Source: Escallonia rubra (lineage: Eukaryota > Streptophyta > Magnoliopsida > Escalloniales > Escalloniaceae). From it: a stretch of 64,000 nucleotides of DNA. This document shows, in pieces, positions 10,601 to 20,830 of this stretch. Position numbers and translations under genes: made by a program. Within the stretch, counting starts at the first letter, position 1. Each line of letters starts with the position of its first letter. The stretch is taken from the NCBI GenBank assembly GCA_033065855.1, contig JAVXUO010002233.1, positions 62,001 to 126,000 on the forward strand, in the 5' to 3' direction. The notes under the pieces are model-generated. The model ran no database searches. It worked only from the letters and a program-made list of their open reading frames with translations, and was not told the origin of the DNA.

Positions 10601-13600
10601 ATCCCGGTACGAGGCCGAAGCCCCCATTTTGATTGAGACGGCGATGGCTATAAGGTTGTGAGCCCATCCCGGTATCATGCAACATGATTGTGGCGCATGA
10701 GCGCGGTGCCTATAGCACAAAACAATACCTGGTGCCTGGGGCACGTGTTGTGAAAGTGGTGCGGCGACGATCGTCACGGAGCAATATTTGGTGCCGGGGC
10801 ACGTATCATGAGAATGGCGCAAGGGCGCGGCGACGAACGTCGCAGAGCAATACTTGGTGCCGGGGGCACGTGTTATGAAAGTGGTGCGACGACGAACGTC
10901 GCGAAGCAATACTTGGCGCCGGGGGCACGTATCATGACGATGGCGCGAGGGCGCGGCGACGAACGTCGCGGAGCAATATTTGGTGCCGGGGCACGTATCA
11001 TGACGATGGCGCGAGGGCGCGGCGACGAACGTCGCGGAGCAATACTTGGTGTCGGGGGCACGTGTTATGAAAGTGGTGCGACGACGAACGTCGCGAAGCA
11101 ATACTTGGCGCCGGGGGCACGTATCATGACGATGGCGCGAGGGCACCGCGACGAACGTCGCAGAGCAATATTTGGTGCCGGGGCATGTATCATGACGATG
11201 GCGCGAGGGCGCGGCGACGAACGTCGCGGAGCAATATTTGGTGCCAGGGCACGTATCATGAGAATGGCGCGAGGGCGCGGCGACGAACGTCGCGGAGCAA
11301 TACTTGGTGCCGGGGGCACGTATCATGACGATGGCGCTCGGGCGCGCATCGGGTGTCCCGAAGATGAGATGTGAGCTGAGTGTGCCTGTCATAACAAGAT
11401 AATGAATGCAACATATAGTAATGACAAAGTTGGTAGTTATGGTATGCGGTCGTCGGCGACGGGTCATTCGGTGATAGTGCGTGACTTTGGGCGATGGGCA
11501 TCGCGGGAGCGGTGTGCGGTCATGGACGACGGACGTCCCGAGGTTGATGCACGACGGACGTCGTGAGGTTGATGCACGACGAACGTCGCGAGGTTGATGT
11601 ACGAACGTCCGTGAACATCGCGGAGGTGCAAAGACTCGAGAAAACAAGTGCGCGCGGGAGGGGAGACCATTGGCCAAAATGGGGGGAAGGCCAAGGCTAA
11701 CCCCTCGTGGAGGCCGAGGCCGACCCCCTAGGCATGGGGAAGGCCGAGGCCGACCCCCTGGGGTTGGCCAAGGCCAAATGGCCAACTCCCATGAAGGAGC
11801 CCAAGGCCACTCCCCCGTCTTGGTGAACTTCGGGCGCGCCGACGGTAGGTGGTTTGATGAGCAAAGACAAATCCAAAAGTTGCATTATGACAAGCGTGTC
11901 GACGTGAATCGTACCTACATGACGAACGAGATGTCAAAGTCACGTACAAAGCGTACGAAGCGAAAAAAGTGCGAAAAAGGGTTTGCGCAGCGGGATGAAC
12001 CACCGGGGGAAAATGGCCGAGGCCAAGCCCTCCAGGAGGCCGAGGCCGACCCCTATGGCCTGGGGAAGGCCGAGGCCGACCCCCCTGGGGTTGGCCAAGG
12101 CCAAATGGCCAACTCTCATGAAGGAGCCCAGGGCCACTCCCCCCTCTTGGTGAACTTCGGGCGCGCCGTCGGTAGGTGTTTTGACAAGCAATGATGAATC
12201 CGGAAGTTGCGTTATGACGACCGCTTTGCCAAGAATCATACCCAAATAGCGATCAAGGTACCAAGGTTACGTACGAAGCGTACAAGGGGAAAGAAGTACG
12301 AAAAATGGTATGCGGGAAAGGGGTGAACCACCGGGGGAAAGTGGCGGCCAAGCCCCCCAGGAGGCTGAGGCCGACCCCTATGGCCTGGGGAAGGCCGAGG
12401 CCTACCCCCTGGGGTTGGCCAAGGCCATTTGCCCCCTTAACCCCGTTTTTCCAAATGCGGTGCCGGCCGATATTTTTGGTGAATAGGTGCTCGGGTGGTC
12501 TTGTCATGACGATTGCGCTAGCGTGAGTGACGTCAATGCGAAATAAAATGTCTAAGTCACGCACGAAGCGCGTGAAGCGAGAAAAAATACGTGTCTTGGT
12601 CGTGCGGGCGCTGACCGATTTTATATGTTGAAAAATTGATCGTTGACAATGTCGACGTGCTCGCGTGAGGTGGGACCCTTGGTGGGCCCTTGGGTATGAC
12701 CAGAATGGGTTGGGAACAGTAAGATAATCAAGCATTGAGTGCTCATTTCTATTTTGGTTATTTTGCTTCTGTTTTGGTCCTCTGCTCATTGCTCCAGCCC
12801 ATGTGGTTTGGACACAGGCACTTTTCCTGCTGGAAAAGCTTCCAATAGAGAAGATTCCTCCCGCCTTTTCAGTCTAACAGTAATATTTTTTTGTATGCCA
12901 TGACCATAGGAGAACACAAATGCAACAGTGGAGATGAGAAGAGTTCTCATGATGTCGGTTGGGAAGAAATGGAAGGAGTGGAAGCATTCTGTGAAGGCCA
13001 AGGGTTATGAACCATATGATAACGATGCTGAGCGCTTGGCAAATCGCCCGAATAGGGTGGAAGAGAATCAATGGCCTATTCTTATCCACTTTTGGGGTAG
13101 CAAAAATGTGAAGGTATGTTTCAAATGGTTTGGACTGAATTTTAAGTGGCATGTACTGGCTCTCTTTAATACCTAATCACGCATCTCTGTTTGTTGCAAA
13201 TGCTAGGCAAGGAGTGAAAAAAACAAAAAAAGTAGGGAGAACATGAAGTTCCCTCATACAAATGGTCGGAAGAGCAATGCTCAAGTAAGAGTGGAGGTAA
13301 ACTCTCATATATGAGACCTGTAATTGTATGTTAGTCCAGATGCTAGTGAGCCCAAATTGGCATTTAAATGTGTTCTCTTAATGGGGATGTAGCTAAGGAA
13401 TTCTTTCGGTAGAGACCCTTCTCGTCGTGAGTTTTTTAAAGGAACACACAAGTATAAGACTGGGGAGAAGCAGGGGCAGTATACAACTGGAGAAGTGGCT
13501 GAAGCTGTTGTATGTACTTTCCCCCCCTCCTTTTTTTTAGATTACTATAGATGTTAGCATTAATAAGTTAGGATAATAGTGGACTTTTTATTTTCTTGTT

Positions 13601-16469
13601 TGCACAGGATAAAATGGACACTTTTGCATCAGAACTTCCAGATTCCATTCAAGAGCCAGCTTATGCTTTTGATGATACATTCTCCAAAGCCATGGGCTGT
13701 GATAAAAATGGACGTGTTCGTGGGCTTGGGTTAGGCGCTTGTCCGAGTAATGCCTTTGGTTCATCATATAGAGTTGGTCGGGCAGAGACGAGAGACGTTA
13801 GGCAAGAAGAGATTGATAAAATGCGTGTTGAAATGGAACAAGAAATGCAAACTCAAATAGCAGCCCAAGTGTCAAGTCAAGTATCAACTATCAAAACACA
13901 ATTGGAGGCTACAATGAAAGATGAAATACGAGCTGAAATGGAGCAAGAGATGCAAACTCAAGTAGCAGCCCAAGTATCCACTCAAGTATCAAATATAAAG
14001 GCACAATTGGAGGCTAAAATGCAAGAGAACATGATGTCCCATATACGGACTGTGATGTTGTCGATGCACTCTTCCCAGGATGTTTCTTCCGGAACTGGAC
14101 AAGTTAAGTTTCATTCTTTTCTTTGTGAGAATTTGAAGTTCATTTATCTAATTAGTACTCATTATTCACCATGTTACTGGTAATAGGTTCCTGATGAATC
14201 GAGCAGTCGTCAAGTGGTATCATTAACTCGTACAATACATCCAGGGAATATGCAGCACGTGACACGAGTTTCACCTAGAAAACACTTTAAGGTGCTGCAT
14301 CAAGATCAAGGGAATATGCAGCACATGCTAAGGGTTTCACCAAGAAAACGCTCGACTCCACAGAATGAGGTTTGTTAAAACTATTTCAGCTTCAATAAGT
14401 TTCAAGAGCTGTATGCAAGTTCTATGATCGCCTTTGCATTTGATTGTATGTTCCATCTTAAGTAGTCATTTTGTGTGCTTGATCATCAACTTGTATCCTA
14501 GAACGATGTCAGTACTGATCCTTAGCAGAACCTTGGCTCAGCTCTTGCTGGTTTCAAGAGCTGTCTTGCATTTGTTGCAGCTATTGTCCATAAGCTGGTT
14601 GGGTTACTGGAGGTTTCTATAGCTGAGGCTGTCCATAATTGGTGCAATTTCTTAAGGTGGTTGGATTCCATACGCAGTTTGGGGAGTTGGAGGAACTCCA
14701 TAACCTGTCTAGGCAGATGCTTGGGGTGGATAACTAGGATTAGGACTAGACTGGGGGCATAAAAAGCAAACTCAAAAGACAGTTTCTGCTGCCTTTGGTG
14801 CTGGTTTAGTACCAAGGTGTGTTTCTTGAAATTCTAGGCTGCCTTTTGGTTCATGGTTGCTCTTGATTGTGTCGTTTTGCTGCTAGTTGTTCTTTTGCTG
14901 CTAGTTGTTCATGGTTGCTCTTGATTGTGTTCATGGTTGCTCTTGATAACTTTCATCCCCTCTTCTCTGCTGATAGGACCATAGAATCCACTTATGCAAG
15001 TTAATACTTCATGAGGGTACTCTAGTTTTATCTGAAGAAACGAGAGAAACTCATAAGTGACGAACATGGTTAGATAATAAGTCCCGCAGTACCCCCACCC
15101 CAACCAACAAACCAAAGATAATGGTTTATTACCTTATGGGATGTATGTCCTCCGTTACCTCCATGCTTCACGGACCAAACAGATTGTCCATTTCGATCAT
15201 ACTCAATCTCTATAGAGCAAATGGCCTGTGAACTTGTCAATATAATTTGCTTAATCCCGGTAAACACTCCGTCATCCCAAGGTTTCCCTCCATCCCCACC
15301 CCATGGACCAGGTCCATGTGGAGATGGATCTTTTACCACACGTTGGTCGCCCTAATCAATATAATAAGAATAAGTTTTTGTATATAAGCATGCGTCACAA
15401 ATATGTATTTAGAGCCAATTTAAGCATAAAGACCTCTTTTATTGGGACAGAGGAATTACGTCCTTGTGTTGAACAGCAGTGGGTCGTTTATGTCTAAACG
15501 TATATGGTAGTATACCTCTTGGCGTAGGCCTCGCCTTCCTAGTTTAAATGACCATTTTGGGGTATCATCTTCATTAGCCGGCACTTCAGATTGGTTGGAG
15601 GAGTGGGATGACAAGATAGGCGCTTCACGGTGGTCAGAGGAGTTCGATGGACAGCTTATGGCTGGCTGAACTTTGCCTTCCATCACATGAACTCCGATAG
15701 CGTCGATAAACAGCTGCATCACGAGCTGGAATGGTGTTTGTTTATGCTGTCCTCCATGCTATGCCAGTGTCATCTCAGGCTGGAATGTTGTTTGTTTAGT
15801 GAAGTTCTTGCATTTCAATGGGCAAGATTGAATTTCCCAATAAAATCCCAAATTAGCCTAGGCTAACACTTAGCACCTTTACAACATCCTCCAATAAGAA
15901 CTATGTATGCTTAAGGTATTAGATATTAGGTTGGCGTAACCCGACAGATAGTCAGTGGTAGTTGTCTTGGTTGTGAGTGTTTGGCCGCAATTGGTGGTAG
16001 CTGTGATGGTGGTGGTGAGTGATTGGTGGCTATGGTTGTGGAGAGGTAGGTGTCGCCAGTGCTAGGTAAGAGTGAAAGTAATAGGTAATTAGGATACCAG
16101 ATGCTCTATTTTGGGATTTTCTTTTATAAGAGAGGCACATGTTTTGCCTTGGATATTTATATGTAATGAAATGTTTTAGTCTTGGAGAGTGCAGACCAAT
16201 TTACAGCTTTGTTGTAAAACGACTCTTACGTCTTACTTCTAAATGTTCATCTATTAATGCATTTGGTACAAATACAATAATGCAATCAAAAACTTGTATA
16301 ATGTTTACTTAAGTGCATGGTTGTTTTTCATATGATTGTGTCCCTTTTTTTTTATTGTTTTGTGTAACTATTGATTACTTACGATCTAATTGTTCAGGTT
16401 TCTCAAAATAAAAAAGTAAAGAAGAATTTCGTTACTTTGAAAAATTTGCGAAATAGGATGCAAGAATGA
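7653..16469 (+). CDS. TnpA-like CACTA accessory protein (plant transposase, Ptta/En/Spm family), multi-exon
   Basis: In En/Spm, TnpA binds subterminal repeats and brings the ends together. Exons inferred from GT-AG sites and frame: one starting with the ATG at 7653 (end unclear), 8215-8465 (GILAPLNYIEWRKVP), 12929-13113 (VGKKWKEWKHSVKAKGY, QWPILIHFWGS), 13207-13284, 13393-13509 (RREFFKGTHKYKTGE), 13608-14102, 14187-14369 and 16398-16469, the last ending VSQNKKVKKNF...RNRMQE and TGA. Exons from 12929 on are multiples of three or join in frame without stops. The 13608 exon contains GRVRGLGLGACPS and two tandem copies of a Glu/Gln-rich coiled-coil segment (EMEQEMQTQ twice). The intron 8466-12928 holds the nested LTR-like element; the intron 14370-16397 holds the antisense lectin fragment. 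The junction of the first two exons is not resolved. Confidence 0.75.
8467..8488. repeat. (GT)n microsatellite
   Basis: GT dinucleotide run directly after the donor site of the 8215-8465 exon. Confidence 0.9.
9055..9215 (+). repeat. ~160-bp direct repeat, copy 1
   Basis: Starts TAGCTGAGGCTGTCCATAAT and ends near GCATAAAAAGCAAACTCAAAA. It is repeated with few differences at 14619-14779, in the same orientation, in a different TnpA intron. Confidence 0.9.
9216..9400 (+). repeat. AT-rich tandem repeats
   Basis: Roughly 2.5 copies of a ~75-bp unit built from AGGAAAAAGATAACAGCAA and GAAGCTAAAAATAACAGC. Non-coding; part of the TnpA intron. Confidence 0.85.
9903..9912 (-). promoter_or_regulatory. 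Probable TATA box of TG...CA element copy 1
   Basis: CTATAAATAG on the minus strand. The same motif occurs at the matching place in copy 2, followed by a C/T-rich leader about 340 bp before the terminus, as expected for U3/R of an LTR. Confidence 0.6.
10374..10680 (+). repeat. ~63-bp tandem array in copy 1 (about 5 units)
   Basis: Unit contains GACGGCGATGGCTATAAGGT, GTGAGCCCATCCCGG and CGAAGCCCCCTTGTGATT. Copies are nearly identical. The homologous array in copy 2 has about 7 units. Long open frames here are a by-product of the repeats and GC content. Confidence 0.9.
10725..11345 (+). repeat. ~64-bp tandem array with CGACGAACGTCG hairpin core (about 10 units)
   Basis: Each unit carries CGACGAACGTCG, GAGCAATA(C/T)TTGGTGCCGG and GGCACGTATCATGA. 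The CGACG/CGTCG arms form a short perfect inverted repeat in nearly every unit. Copy 2 has only about four such units (35040-35290). Confidence 0.88.
11690..12440 (+). repeat. ~328-bp tandem units rich in GGCCGAGGCC
   Basis: Two full units and a partial one: CAAATGGCCAACTC occurs at about 11774 and 12102 with the same flanks. Within the units, GGCCGAGGCCGACCCC and GGTTGGCCAAGGCC recur. Reading frames through this block are repeat artefacts. Confidence 0.85.
14619..14779 (+). repeat. ~160-bp direct repeat, copy 2
   Basis: Near copy of 9055-9215 in the same orientation, here in the last TnpA intron just before the captured lectin fragment. Confidence 0.9.
14880..14945. repeat. Short tandem repeats at lectin fragment edge
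   Basis: GTTGTTC(A)TGGTTGCTCTTGATTGTG-type units repeated about three times. They begin exactly where similarity to the lectin exon stops, so they may mark the capture breakpoint. Confidence 0.7.
14945..15722 (-). pseudogene. Captured jacalin-related lectin gene fragment, antisense inside CACTA
   Basis: Jacalin-related lectins are cytoplasmic or secreted plant carbohydrate-binding proteins, often with several jacalin domains. Three minus-strand exons can be placed. 15722-15516 starts with FIDAIGVHV, the typical last strand of a jacalin domain, followed by a Ser-rich linker. 15351-15133 starts the next domain with GPWGGDGGKPWDDG, IKQIILTSSQAICSIEIEYD and SVKHGGNGG. 15031 to about 14945 has IKLEYPHEVLTCISGFYGP and GMKVIKS. 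Introns have GT-AG ends and splicing keeps the frame (SHK joins IKLEYP). The carbohydrate-loop end of the domain and all upstream exons are missing, so it cannot make a whole lectin. Its place in the last TnpA intron, opposite in strand, points to transduplication of a host gene by the transposon. Confidence 0.85.
15723..16397 (+). other. Remainder of last TnpA intron
   Basis: No convincing coding signal. Includes a short G/T-rich stretch (GGTGGTGGTGAGTGATTGG) near 16000 and ends in a usable acceptor (TTGTTCAG) at 16397. Confidence 0.5.
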
Positions 16470-16989
16470 GAAGGGGTACGTAGACGAGTCTTTACCTTTC
16501 TTAATGTATTTTGTTTGTCTACTAATTTTTCGGTTTAATTGGACTTATGTTATACCGGTTAAATTTATAACCTCTTTCTTGATTTTTGAATTTCCAGGTT
16601 CATATGAAGGGAAGATATCAATGCTTTTGTTGGACTTAAAAGAACCGATATGCATTATGATGACATTTTGGAAAAGATGTATATATCTTTAGGTTGGTTC
16701 TTCAATGTCATTATATGTATGTTTTTGAAATTGAGAACTTCTGGATGGTTATGTAATTAGGATGTGAATGTTGAACTTTTAGATGGTTATGTAATTATGA
16801 TGTGAATGTTGGATATGATATGATTGATGAATGACATTAGCTTGTTTCTAAATGAGTTTATAGATCGACTTAATTGTGCATTATTAGTATTGGACAGGGG
16901 CTGAATTACATAAAATACACTTCACTTTTATGTCATTTTTTGGAAAATGTAACTATTATCAGAATTAGGCCAGCGTACTTTTAACAAAT

Positions 16990-17507
16990 TTCACAATATG
17001 ACAGACAAAAAATAAGTGACAATTGCTTACAAGTGTCGTAAATACAAACGATATTTTTAAGATAATGCCATTAAATAAAACTGGCACTTGATGGAAGTGT
17101 CGCTAAATTAACGACATTTCAAAGATTGTGTCGCCAAATAAACACCGACTCTTCAAAGGAAGCGTTGTTAGATAATGCCGTAAAACAAAACTGGCACTTA
17201 AAGAAAGTGTCGCTAATTTAACGACGTTTCAAAGATAATGCCGCCAAATGAAAACGACACTTTAGTGAAAACGTCGCTAATTTAGCGACACTTCTTGCGA
17301 AAGTGTCTCATGCCTGAGTTGACTATTGACCTCATAAGAGGCACTTTAAAGTGTCGCATAAAAGTGTCGCAAGTAGATTGCCGACGTTTATAACAAGTGT
17401 CGGGAAATTCCCGACGGACAAATTTGCGACACTTACGAAAAGTGTTAAACAAGTGTCGGGAAACCGGTTTGCGACACTTTTACAGTCATTGGCGACACTT
17501 TTTTAGT
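16990..17507. repeat. CACTA right subterminal repeats
   Basis: Dense repeats of AGTGTCGCTAA, TTAACGACATTTC, GTGTCGCAA and GCGACACTT. About 18 related heptamers (GTGTCGC or its complement) are packed in 500 bp, more densely than at the left end. They are probable TnpA-binding sites by family analogy. Confidence 0.85.
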
Positions 17508-17535
17508 GTCGCCGAAACTCCTTTTTTTTGTAGTG
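17508..17535 (-). repeat. CACTA right terminal inverted repeat
   Basis: Ends CTCCTTTTTTTTGTAGTG and is followed by the target duplication GAG at 17536-17538. Confidence 0.95.
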
Positions 17536-17538
17536 GAG

Positions 17539-19363
17539 GGTGGTAGCTATTAAGGCATGAACCAAGATGTTAAACATAAGGCATCTAGAAAAGAAACTTC
17601 TGGACTTGTGACTAAGCTTCAACTGAGAGAAGTATGATAGTTGAGAGAAGATGAAAAAAGTAGTTTCCTTGTTGAGCATTCATGATGGACATATGTGACC
17701 ATGGGTGGTCTTGTTACACTTCTCTTGACTTATGCTTATAAATGGCCCTTGTTGGCCTTGAATCGAAGTATATTGCTTATTACTGGCCTTTGCTGGTTTT
17801 ATTGGATATCCATGTTGCATAATAGCTCAATGTTTCTCTTTACCTATTCCACATATACAGAAAATTTTTAGTTGAAAAAAGGAAAAGGAATCATGACATG
17901 ATACTATAATTGGTTATGTTTGATGGATATTGTTGTCATTGATTTTGGGAAGCTTACTTGAGCATGTTATATGCCTACAAGTAACCAAAAAGAAAAACTT
18001 ACATGCTTGAATCATATACAATCTTGTTGCACTTAAAAAAAAATAAAGATGAAAATGCGATTAGTGAGCTACATCTATCTTTCTTTTGATCATTTCAGAG
18101 TTTTTGATCTCGTCCATATGGATTTGGACTTCCCCATTGATCGATTAACATGAACTTCTTGCTACTATCTTGCTTATAATTATATTTGCGTGCAAGGCAA
18201 GTCCTTTCCCCTTTTTAATGTCGAAAGAGGGATAAATAGTCTTGTTTCTAAATGCTAGATGACGTTAGAGGAAATGCCTATCTTGTTTAAGCGAGGGGAA
18301 GGTAGCTATGAAGCAGCTGTTATATAAGCTTAAGTGATACCTTACATCTTTATGAGTAAATGTAGATCACTCCATGATCAGTATGAGATTGTTATGCTTG
18401 ATTAGATATCATTTGATATCCTTCATCAATGTAGAACCAATGATTATCATCATAAAAATAGGGTGAGATTGTTAGCTTTATAATAATGAACTTATATAAA
18501 CTTTAATTGGATTACTTCGGCTTATATCTTGTTTTGAAGATAACATTACACTGACTGTATTGAAATAAGTGCCTTGAGTGGATGGTTATATTTATATGGT
18601 CACAAAGAAACAATTTGGAACTTGGATATGTGGAATAGATTAAAATAAGCTTAAGTCAATGTTATGGAGATTGCAAGAAAATTTCATCAAGTCCAATAAC
18701 AAAGAGAACGAGAATACAAAGGCTAACTTCCAACTGTTATTGTTCTTTACTCTTCTGGAATGAGTTTTAGTTTGATAGTTTGACTATGGCCTCCAATTAC
18801 TATAGGATAGACTTGGCAAAGCGGGAGAGTGGGGTGGCTTTGGGCAAGGCCAAGTGGGTCACGGGTCTAGTGGGCCACATGTCAGATGACTCAGATTTTA
18901 ACGGACAACCATTATTCCGGGAAATAATTGGGCTACTGCTTCTGGCATTCATAATATTAGACAAGAATCTATGATGCGAAGAAAACCCTAATCCTGCTTT
19001 ATGTAAACAAAATTAAAGGTTGGTCAAAGATATGAAGGAGCGAAAGAATATGTGCTAGCCGGAGAGAAATGGAATGGCGACAACGACACAGCGATCTACG
19101 ACATGGCTGCATCTCTACTTCTAGCTTCACACCATGTGAAGTGCGGATATAGTTCAGGTTTAGGTGTGTAAAAATGGCTTAATGGCATAGAAGAGGAATA
19201 TTAATCTGCTCTTTAATGGGTAGACTTGTAGGCTACCTGGACCGGCATGTTCTCACCTTCATATTATTGGGCTGGGCCGAGTGAGGTCCCATGTAGTGAG
19301 TGCAAAAAAAAAAAACCAAGGCCTAAACCAAGGGCGATTCTTTCAATTGATTCGATTTTGGAG
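17539..19363. other. Unassigned AT-rich DNA between CACTA and copia elements
   Basis: About 1.8 kb with no domain, repeat end or RNA gene that I can recognise. A short GC-richer patch at 18780-18900 (open on the plus strand for 64 codons) matches nothing I know. Confidence 0.5.
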
Positions 19364-19368
19364 CTAAC

Positions 19369-19828
19369 TGTAAAGGAATATTCTAGATTCAGCACTAAGC
19401 AATAAAGAAGAGAATCGAAAACAATAACAGAAAATAGAGACACAAGATTTACATAGTTTGGCTAAAGCCTACTCCACGGTGGTAGCAACGATTTCCCTAT
19501 GTCTGGTAATGGAGATTAAAGATCTTTGTCTCTCTCAACAAACCTTCTCAAAGAATGCATCTTCTCTCTTCAAAGAAAGACTCTTCCTACTCAAAGAAGG
19601 ACTCTTTTCTCTTTGCCTACTCAAAGAATGACTATTCTCTCTTGTCTCTTGTACTTAAAACACAACACGAGACAACATATATATACTTAGAGATAAGTAG
19701 TGACTTTTTATAAATAACCAATGTGGGACAAGACTTATATACTTAGGTCGAAGTCACAATCTTGTTTGAATAACCGACGTGGGACATCCACTCATTCTTG
19801 GTTTTTTTATCCCAGACACAGTATCAAA
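19369..19828 (-). repeat. 3' LTR of Tork-like element
   Basis: Starts (plus strand) TGTAAAGGAATATTCTAGAT and matches 27994-28426 over its length, including GCCTACTCCACGGTGGTAGC and AAGTCACAATCTT. An extended TATATATA(C)TTA region occurs in both. The LTR lies directly after a GTGAAGAT purine-rich tract on the minus strand. Confidence 0.88.
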
Positions 19829-19918
19829 AATCTTCACGGTGGCTTGGATAAAACAAGCAGCAAACAATCTGAAGACATCATCTGCTGCTACCACACCTGC
19901 CCCCCTAAGGCTTGTCCC

Positions 19919-20830
19919 TCAAATACTGCTGATACCGATCAAATCTAAGCAATGCTTAAACTTGATCTCTGGAATATGCTTTGTCATCATATCCGCTGGA
20001 TCTTCAACTGTGGAAATATTTTCTACCATAACGGTACCTTTAGAAATCACATCCCGAATAAAATGAAACCTGACATCAATGTGCTTGGTCCTCTCATGGA
20101 ACATCTGATTTTTGGTCAGATGTATGGTACTTTGGCTATCGCAGTAAACAGTGCTAGACTGCTGCTTCAATCCCAAATCACCAACCAAGCGCTTAAACCA
20201 AATAGCTTCCTTCACTGCTTCGATCGCAACTATGTACTCAGCTTCTGTAGTAGACAAGGCAACAAGAGTCTGAAGAGTAGCCTTCCAACTGATCACACAG
20301 CTCAAAAAAGTAAAGATATATCATGTCAAAGATCTCCTCTTATCCAAATCTCCAGCGTAGTCTGAATTCACGTATCCAATAACACTACCATTTGCATCAC
20401 TGCCCCGATGGTAGACTAAACCAGTATCCGCAGTACCTCTCAGATATCAAAGTATCCATTTCACTGCCTGCCAATGAGCTTTCCCAGGATTACCCATGTA
20501 TCTGCTAACCAAACTGACTGCATGAGAAATATCCGATCTCGTACAAACCATAGCATACATGAGACTGCCCACTGCACTAGCATATGGAACACACGCCATG
20601 TGCTCCACCTTCTTCTGGGTCTGTGGGGAATCAACTGCTGAAAGCTTAAAGTGTGCTGCCAAAGGAGTAATCTATTTAGAGTTTTCCATACCAAAGCGTC
20701 GCAGTACTCAGCCAATGTACTTTTTTTTAGGACAAGTACAAAATTCATGCAGGTCAATCCCTCTGAATCTCCATCCTAATATCCTCTTTGATGCGTCCAA
20801 GTCTTTCATCTCTGTTAACCCTAAGGTTAT
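19919..20830 (-). pseudogene. Copia RT C-terminus and RNase H fragment
   Basis: Reads on the minus strand from EMKDLDASKRILG (20.8 kb) through YASAVGSLMYAMVCTRSDIS to the RNase H part, with WKATLQTLVALSTTEAEY, AIWFKRLVGDLG, YCDSQSTIHL and HIDVRFHFIRD, ending at 19919. Several frameshifts divide it into three frames. The upstream catalytic RT motifs (polymerase YVDD region) are missing because the Sirevirus mosaic begins at about 20827. Confidence 0.88.

Larger units (their letters stand above)
9551..12718 (-). mobile_element. TG...CA element, probable giant solo LTR, copy 1 (minus orientation)
   Basis: The segment begins TGATGCCAAGG and ends GGTTGGGAACA, flanked on both sides by GTAAG (9546-9550 and 12719-12723), a perfect 5-bp target duplication. 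It is 3,168 bp, GC-rich and lacks any retrotransposon protein. A TATAAATAG motif lies on the minus strand about 350 bp from the left edge, so the element reads right to left: U3 with three tandem arrays, TATA box, then R-U5 ending TTGGCATCA. No second terminal repeat is visible inside it, so a solo LTR from unequal recombination is the simplest reading. A non-autonomous element lacking LTRs of its own is the alternative. It interrupts a TnpA intron of the CACTA element. A second copy in the opposite orientation is at 33743-36577. Confidence 0.88.
1431..17535 (+). mobile_element. Complete CACTA (En/Spm-type) transposon with nested insertion
   Basis: The element begins CACTACAAAAAAAAGGGG at 1431 and ends with the inverted complement at 17535, flanked by the 3-bp duplication GAG (1428-1430 and 17536-17538). 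It is 16,105 bp long, or about 12.9 kb once the nested LTR element and its duplicated GTAAG are removed. Inside, in order: subterminal repeats, a leader with tandem repeats, a TNP2-type transposase gene, a TnpA-type gene with many introns, and right subterminal repeats. An antisense lectin fragment lies in the last TnpA intron. The transposase carries a nonsense codon and a frameshift, so this copy is probably not autonomous, although its termini look usable in trans. The 3-bp TSD and CACTA tips are defining traits of the superfamily. Confidence 0.97.

Noticed and set aside
10345-11345. Possible CRISPR array (regular repeats)
   Set aside because: Repeats are contiguous with no unique spacers, in plant nuclear DNA, and lie inside a transposable element.
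10808-11374. 188-codon plus-strand frame with repeated ARGRGDERR units
   Set aside because: Same tandem-array artefact; repeat units near multiples of three in a GC-rich, stop-poor sequence.
10583-11785. 400-codon open frame on the minus strand
   Set aside because: It runs through the 63-bp, 64-bp and GGCC tandem arrays of a non-coding LTR-like element. The protein is a translation of repeats, other frames are open as well, and copy 2 does not keep the frame.
19890-19912. G-run on the minus strand (TTAGGGGGGCAGG) as the polypurine tract and LTR start of the Tork-like element
   Set aside because: The two LTRs stop matching at 19828/28426, where the CTAAC duplication fits exactly, so the edge is placed there.
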